A stretch of 64,000 bases of DNA from Spirochaetota bacterium. GTDB taxonomy: Bacteria > Spirochaetota > Spirochaetia > Treponematales > Treponemataceae. A program made the position numbers and the translations under genes. The notes under the pieces were generated by a model. The model searched no databases and was not told the origin of the DNA. It worked only from the letters and a program-made list of their open reading frames with translations. The DNA is taken from positions 372,001 to 436,000 of the forward strand of contig JAEXRH010000012.1 of NCBI GenBank assembly GCA_023438065.1, in the 5' to 3' direction. Position 1 is the stretch's first letter, and each line of letters begins with the position of its first letter. Below, piece after piece: positions 60,981-64,000 of the stretch.

Positions 60981-61535
60981 CTACTCTCCAAGAATTGCGT
61001 TATAGGCTTCTGTGTACGCGGCCCGTCCAGTTTCGGGCGAGAACCTCGATTCCCGCTCCTTTAATAGGAGTGAAAGGCCATACGCGAAAACCGCTTCCCG
61101 GTCGAAACCGTGGAGCGAGCCGATATTCTCGATAAAATCGAACCGCGCGCGAACGAGAAAACGTTCGGCGTCAAGCGGGTTCTCGATCGCCGACGCGGCG
61201 CGCGCGACCTCCGCGCCCTCGAGCGCCGCGTACACGTTCGACTCGTCCTCTCCCGTCTCCGGGAAGTCGCGACCGAGGGCTTCCGCCCGCGCGCGCGCAA
61301 GCGAAAGCCGGAGCGATCGCTCGAACGCGAACCACGCGTCCAGTATCTCCGACCCTGTCGCCCCGAAACTTCTCGGCGGCTCGAGCGACAGTGCGCTCAA
61401 TACCTCAAGATCCCCGGGCGCGAGAAACCGCGAGGCGAGCTCGCGAAAGCGAGCGTAGTCGATTTGCGCGGCCGTGTCCCGGGTCAGGGTGGGAAGCTGC
61501 GACATGAGATAGTAGTGCGCGGACATCCTCGTCAA
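60981..61535 (-). CDS. DUF2764-type protein in the V-ATPase operon (possible subunit C)
   Basis: 184 residues, largely helical, beginning SAHYYLMSQLPTL, the DUF2764 opening. It lies between atpE and atpA, exactly where spirochaetes and chlamydiae carry such a gene, and no other gene in the operon matches subunit C (or F and G). It may therefore fill the subunit C/d socket that links rotor to ring; that is inference. It overlaps atpE by four bases. Confidence 0.82.
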   Translation of the reverse strand: MTRMSAHYYLMSQLPTLTRDTAAQIDYARFRELASRFLAPGDLEVLSALSLEPPRSFGATGSEILDAWFAFERSLRLSLARARAEALGRDFPETGEDESNVYAALEGAEVARAASAIENPLDAERFLVRARFDFIENIGSLHGFDREAVFAYGLSLLLKERESRFSPETGRAAYTEAYNAILGE

Positions 61536-62149
61536 AGCCCCTTCGAGGCTGATTTCATGATTTCCGCGACGCGCGGGCTCACGTACGCCGAGAAAAGATC
61601 GGCGACCGCTTCGGCCGAGAAGTCATAGTAGGCCGCTCCGTCGCCCGAGGCGATGCGGAATCCCGCGCCGAGGCCGCGATCGGCCTTGATCACGAGGCCT
61701 TTCGATAGCTCGGCGGTCAACGCGCTTTTCAGCGAGGACTCGAGTTTCGACAGTTCCTGCACGGGCAGAAGGACCGCGAGGCTGTCTTCGCCGGTCGATG
61801 CGATCCATTTCTTTACGGTTTCGGGAATGAGCGTCCGAAGGACGTCTGCGTCGTAGCTCGACGAGGTGTCCCGGCTCACGATGGCGCGAAGCTCAGCGGA
61901 TACCCCGTCCCTGAAGGTCAGGAGGAGGTTCCTCGCCGCCTGCGCGAGGGAGGCCTCCGCCGCCGTCTCGAAACGGGCGGACTCCGCTTTCGCGTCACGG
62001 ACGATCGCCTCGGCCTCGGCCTTGGCGGCCCGTACGATCTCCGCCGCGCGCGACTCGGCGTCGCTTACTATTCCCGCCGCCCGGGCTTCCGCCGCCTCGA
62101 CGCCGTCCTTCCTGATCTTCTCGACAAGTTCCTGCAACTGCACTTCCAT
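61532..62149 (-). CDS. atpE: V-type ATPase peripheral stalk subunit E
   Basis: 205 residues: an N-terminal Ala/Glu-rich coiled coil (1-90; AAGIVSDAESRAAEIVRAAKAEAEAIVRDAK pattern) and a globular C-terminal head (100-200; AAYYDFSAEAVADLFSAYVSPRVAEIM). Subunit E forms the stator stalk with a G/H partner, which I do not see in the window. GAGAGG precedes ATG 62149, 28 bases after galM. First ATPase gene of the operon. Confidence 0.9.
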   Translation of the reverse strand: MEVQLQELVEKIRKDGVEAAEARAAGIVSDAESRAAEIVRAAKAEAEAIVRDAKAESARFETAAEASLAQAARNLLLTFRDGVSAELRAIVSRDTSSSYDADVLRTLIPETVKKWIASTGEDSLAVLLPVQELSKLESSLKSALTAELSKGLVIKADRGLGAGFRIASGDGAAYYDFSAEAVADLFSAYVSPRVAEIMKSASKGL

Positions 62150-62177
62150 AAGCTACCTCTCGTGTTATCGCGTCGAA

Positions 62178-63215
62178 TCATTCATCAAAGTCAAAATGCC
62201 AAATCGTCTCTTCCCGGTAACGTTCACCCGGCTTGAGAATCGAGTCGGGGAATTGGGGCCGATTGGGCGCGTCGGGAAAATGCTGGGTCTCGAGGCAGAA
62301 TCCCCCGTTGTTCGCGTACACCGCGCCATCCTTTCCCTGGAGATTGTTCAGGAAATTTCCCGTGTAGAACTGCACGCCGGGCTGGGTCGAGTAGACGGTG
62401 AGGGACCTTCCCGATTTCGGGTCATACACGCCGGCGACCGGGTACGGCGACTCGCCTCCCCTGTTTACGGCCCAGTTGTGGTCGTATCCGCCGTTGGAGG
62501 CCGCGTAATCCTTCCCGATCGGCTTCGGGGTCCGGAAATCGAAGGGAGTTCCCTCGACCGCGAGAATCTCTCCCGTCGGTATCGCGCGAGAATCGACCGG
62601 TACGTAACGATCGCAAAAAAGCTGCACCTGATGGTCGAATACGGAGCCCGCGTCATGACCGGCCAAATTAAAGTAGGTATGATTCGTCAGGCTCACCGGG
62701 GTCGGCGCGTCGGTCTTCGCGTAATAGCGAATCGCTATGTCGTTGTCCGCCGTCAGACCGTAGGTTACCTTGAGTTCAAGGGTTCCGGGGAATCCCTGCT
62801 CGCCCGCGGGGCTCCGTCTCCTGAAGGCGATGCCGGTTTCCCGCGCGTTCCGGTAGGGTTCCGCCTTCCAGAGCATCTTGTGATAGCCTTTTTTCCCGCT
62901 GTGAAGGCAATTCCCGTTTTCGTTCGCGTCGAGCTGCCAGGTTTTTCCCGAAAGCTCGAACTTCGCGCCCGCGATGCGGTTCGCGAAACGCCCGACGATG
63001 CAACCGAAAAAGCAGTTATTGCGGGTATATCCCTCAAGGGTCGAGTACCCGAGCGCGACATCCTCGACAGAGCCATCCTTTGACGGCAATTCGATGCTGG
63101 TAATGATGCATCCATAATCGGTCACCGAAAAGGACATGGTACCGTTGGATATGGTATACAGCGACGCCCGTTTTCCGTTTGAGAGCGTCCCGAACGATTT
63201 CTTCTTGATTCTCAC
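62178..63215 (-). CDS. galM: Aldose 1-epimerase
   Basis: 345 residues from GTG 63215 (GGGAG nine bases upstream); the frame continues to 63275 but that part is promoter. Catalytic residues are visible: the histidine in SLTNHTYFNL and the glutamate in FCLETQHFPDAPN, with GRFANRIAGAKFEL and NCLHSGKKGYHK from the substrate pocket. It interconverts alpha and beta anomers of galactose or glucose. It appears to head the V-ATPase transcript. Confidence 0.93.
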   Translation of the reverse strand: MRIKKKSFGTLSNGKRASLYTISNGTMSFSVTDYGCIITSIELPSKDGSVEDVALGYSTLEGYTRNNCFFGCIVGRFANRIAGAKFELSGKTWQLDANENGNCLHSGKKGYHKMLWKAEPYRNARETGIAFRRRSPAGEQGFPGTLELKVTYGLTADNDIAIRYYAKTDAPTPVSLTNHTYFNLAGHDAGSVFDHQVQLFCDRYVPVDSRAIPTGEILAVEGTPFDFRTPKPIGKDYAASNGGYDHNWAVNRGGESPYPVAGVYDPKSGRSLTVYSTQPGVQFYTGNFLNNLQGKDGAVYANNGGFCLETQHFPDAPNRPQFPDSILKPGERYREETIWHFDFDE

Positions 63216-63246
63216 GATTAGTTTCTCCCGAGCAACGTACTCTTTG

Positions 63247-63275
63247 ATTTTATCGGATGACCATGTGCTTTGCAA
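63247..63275 (-). promoter_or_regulatory. Promoter of the galM/V-ATPase operon
   Basis: Minus strand: -35 TTGCAA (plus 63270-63275), 17-base spacer, -10 TAAAAT (plus 63247-63252). The leader is about 25-30 bases with a GGGAG ribosome site. It is back to back with the J-domain gene promoter. Confidence 0.65.
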
Positions 63276-63310
63276 GGAAAAAAGTCCACTTTCATTTCAT
63301 TTCATCCCTG

Positions 63311-63319
63311 TGATATGAT
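63311..63319 (+). promoter_or_regulatory. Extended -10 promoter of the J-domain gene
   Basis: TGATATGAT gives -10 TATGAT (63314-63319) with the upstream TG; the -35 TTCATT is 17 bases away and poor. A GGGAGG ribosome site follows within the roughly 12-base leader. Confidence 0.5.
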
Positions 63320-63337
63320 CGTTTCGGGAGGAAAACC

Positions 63338-63730
63338 GTGGACGAGGAGAATCGATACAGCAAACTCGGGGATTTTCTTCGGGATCGGCTTTCATCGGAC
63401 GACGATCCCTTCGAGGCATGGGATCCGCTAGGGGGGAAACGCCGGGAGGCGGGAAACATACGGGAGCGAGAGCCCCGGCGCGCCGCGCCGCAGGCAAGGA
63501 GGCGGGTCGCCGTGCCCGAGGAGCTTGTCGAGGACTTCAGGACGCTCGGGCTTCCGCCCGGGGTAAGCGCGGAGGAATGCAAGGCCGCATGGCGGTCTTT
63601 ATTGAAAAAACACCATCCCGACGCGAATGCGGGCGACGCTACCGCGAACTCCACTCACGCGCAGATAACGCGGCGCGTCACCGAATCCTATCGAAGGATC
63701 GCGGGCTGGTACGAAACCGGCTCCTTTTGA
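63338..63730 (+). CDS. Small J-domain protein
   Basis: 130 residues from GTG 63338 (GGGAGG six bases upstream). The C-terminal 65 residues are a J domain with the HPD tripeptide (SLLKKHHPDANAG), which stimulates DnaK ATPase. The N-terminal half is charged and Arg-rich, probably disordered (1-60). There is no G/F, zinc or membrane region, so it is a DnaJ-class C co-chaperone of unknown client. A short hairpin (CCCGT/ACGGG near 63734-63748) follows but has no T-run. Confidence 0.82.
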   Translation: MDEENRYSKLGDFLRDRLSSDDDPFEAWDPLGGKRREAGNIREREPRRAAPQARRRVAVPEELVEDFRTLGLPPGVSAEECKAAWRSLLKKHHPDANAGDATANSTHAQITRRVTESYRRIAGWYETGSF

Positions 63731-63754
63731 GGTCCCGTCCGTAACGGGCTGCTC

Positions 63755-63789
63755 AAAAACGGTTTCGGCGCTTACGCCGAAGGACCGTT
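63755..63789 (-). terminator. Terminator overlapping the end of the Fis-HTH gene
   Basis: Minus strand: inner 7-bp stem (plus 63764-63770 with 63775-63781, TTCGGCG/CGCCGAA) and outer 5-bp stem (63758-63762 with 63785-63789), ending in five T residues partly used by the stem. The TAA stop codon is in the loop. Confidence 0.6.
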
Positions 63790-64000
63790 CTCCGGCGTCG
63801 ACGCGGCATTACCTTCTTCCTCGTCGCCCGATTCCTCAACCCCTCCCTGCCGATCGGCTTCCAGCCCGTACTCGTCGAGCTTCCGGTGAAGCGTCTTCCG
63901 CCCGATGCCGAGCGTTTCGGCCGTTTTCGATTTATTTCCGTTCTGGGCCGAAAGGGTCTGCATGATGATCTCGCGTTCGGCCTCGGCCATCGTCACCCCG
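63772..64000 (-). CDS. C-terminal Fis-type HTH of an NtrC-family regulator (5' end cut by window edge)
   Basis: About 75 residues are visible; the coding region continues past base 64000. AEREIIMQTLSAQNGNKSKTAETLGIGRKTLHRKLDEYG is the Fis-family HTH that ends NtrC-type sigma-54 activators (shown here as consecutive helices, DNA-reading helix around TLGIGRKTLHRKL). A short acidic Gly/Glu-rich tail follows. The AAA+ and receiver domains, if present, lie outside the window. GTG 63996 could be a start, but a truncated larger protein is more likely. Confidence 0.8.
   Translation of the reverse strand, partial: GVTMAEAEREIIMQTLSAQNGNKSKTAETLGIGRKTLHRKLDEYGLEADRQGGVEESGDEEEGNAASTPENGPSA

Noticed and set aside
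63216..63275. N-terminal extension of GalM to 63275
   Set aside because: It overlaps the TTGCAA-17-TAAAAT promoter; GTG 63215 has a GGGAG ribosome site and the aldose epimerase fold starts after it.
1..64000. Search for defence islands, prophage, transposons, tRNAs and attachment sites
   Set aside because: Nearly every base belongs to a recognisable core gene or a short gap, with no transposase, integrase, inverted-repeat ends or tRNA fold seen by eye.

Overview
The window is GC-rich bacterial chromosome carrying 55 genes at very high density, with no gene-free stretch longer than about 170 bases. I see no tRNA, rRNA, insertion sequence, prophage or CRISPR array. The gene set points to a spirochaete of the Treponema type: a V-type ATPase operon in the order E-DUF2764-A-B-D-I-K, a giant GreA with about 730 extra N-terminal residues, the block rimP-nusA-infB-rbfA-truB-ribF-rpsO-pnp, a TamB-BamA-Skp-MutS run, paired LptF/LptG-type permeases, a lipoprotein with a loose spirochaete-style lipobox, and a very small beta-barrel outer membrane protein. 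The assignment is inference from gene content.

Layout. 1-7547 (minus): recA-folK-scpA-scpB-rluB-cmk-rpsA and a sigma-54-type activator cut by the left edge, probably one long transcript from an extended -10 promoter before recA. 7604-8707 (plus): a divergent, long PRPP synthetase. 8770-12512 (minus): rpe and three envelope or TPR proteins. 12600-18316 (plus): a TPR protein, the GreA fusion and a membrane-anchored VWA protein. 18309-34340 (minus): a very long series running from the rimP promoter through translation and RNA-turnover genes (rimP, nusA, infB, rbfA, truB, ribF, rpsO, pnp), then an M16 peptidase, dut, lptF, lptG, tgt and a HEAT-repeat protein. 34355-45327 (minus): tamB-bamA-skp-mutS-comF. 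45370-50087 (plus): tmk, an exported protein, aroB, a cysteine desulfurase and thiI. 50100-54741 (minus): a TPR lipoprotein, upp, a small outer membrane protein, an exported repeat protein and ispG. 54855-63275 (minus): galM and the V-ATPase operon with a terminator at its end. 63338-63730 (plus): a short J-domain protein. 63772-64000 (minus): the C-terminal HTH end of an NtrC-like regulator, cut by the right edge.

Functionally the window is mostly core: ribosome assembly and initiation, RNA modification, chromosome segregation, recombination and repair, outer-membrane biogenesis and ion pumping. The novelty lies in how these core parts are built and expressed. Several transcription units (rpe, the TPR gene at 12600, prs, tmk, ispG) have a -10 box only 6-11 bases before the start codon and no Shine-Dalgarno sequence, which predicts leaderless mRNAs. 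The rimP-nusA-infB leader carries a terminator-like hairpin just after a near-perfect promoter. Thymidylate kinase has lost its P-loop lysine, NusA ends in a zinc ribbon, IF2 carries a 160-residue Gly/Tyr/Gln/Arg/Pro repeat domain, RibF appears to lack its riboflavin kinase half, and the sigma-54 activator has GAFTDA in place of GAFTGA. I did not find a defence island or other obviously new multigene system. The best candidates for undescribed biology are the leaderless-promoter pattern, the rimP attenuator, and the uncharacterised envelope/TPR/VWA genes between 8770 and 19667.
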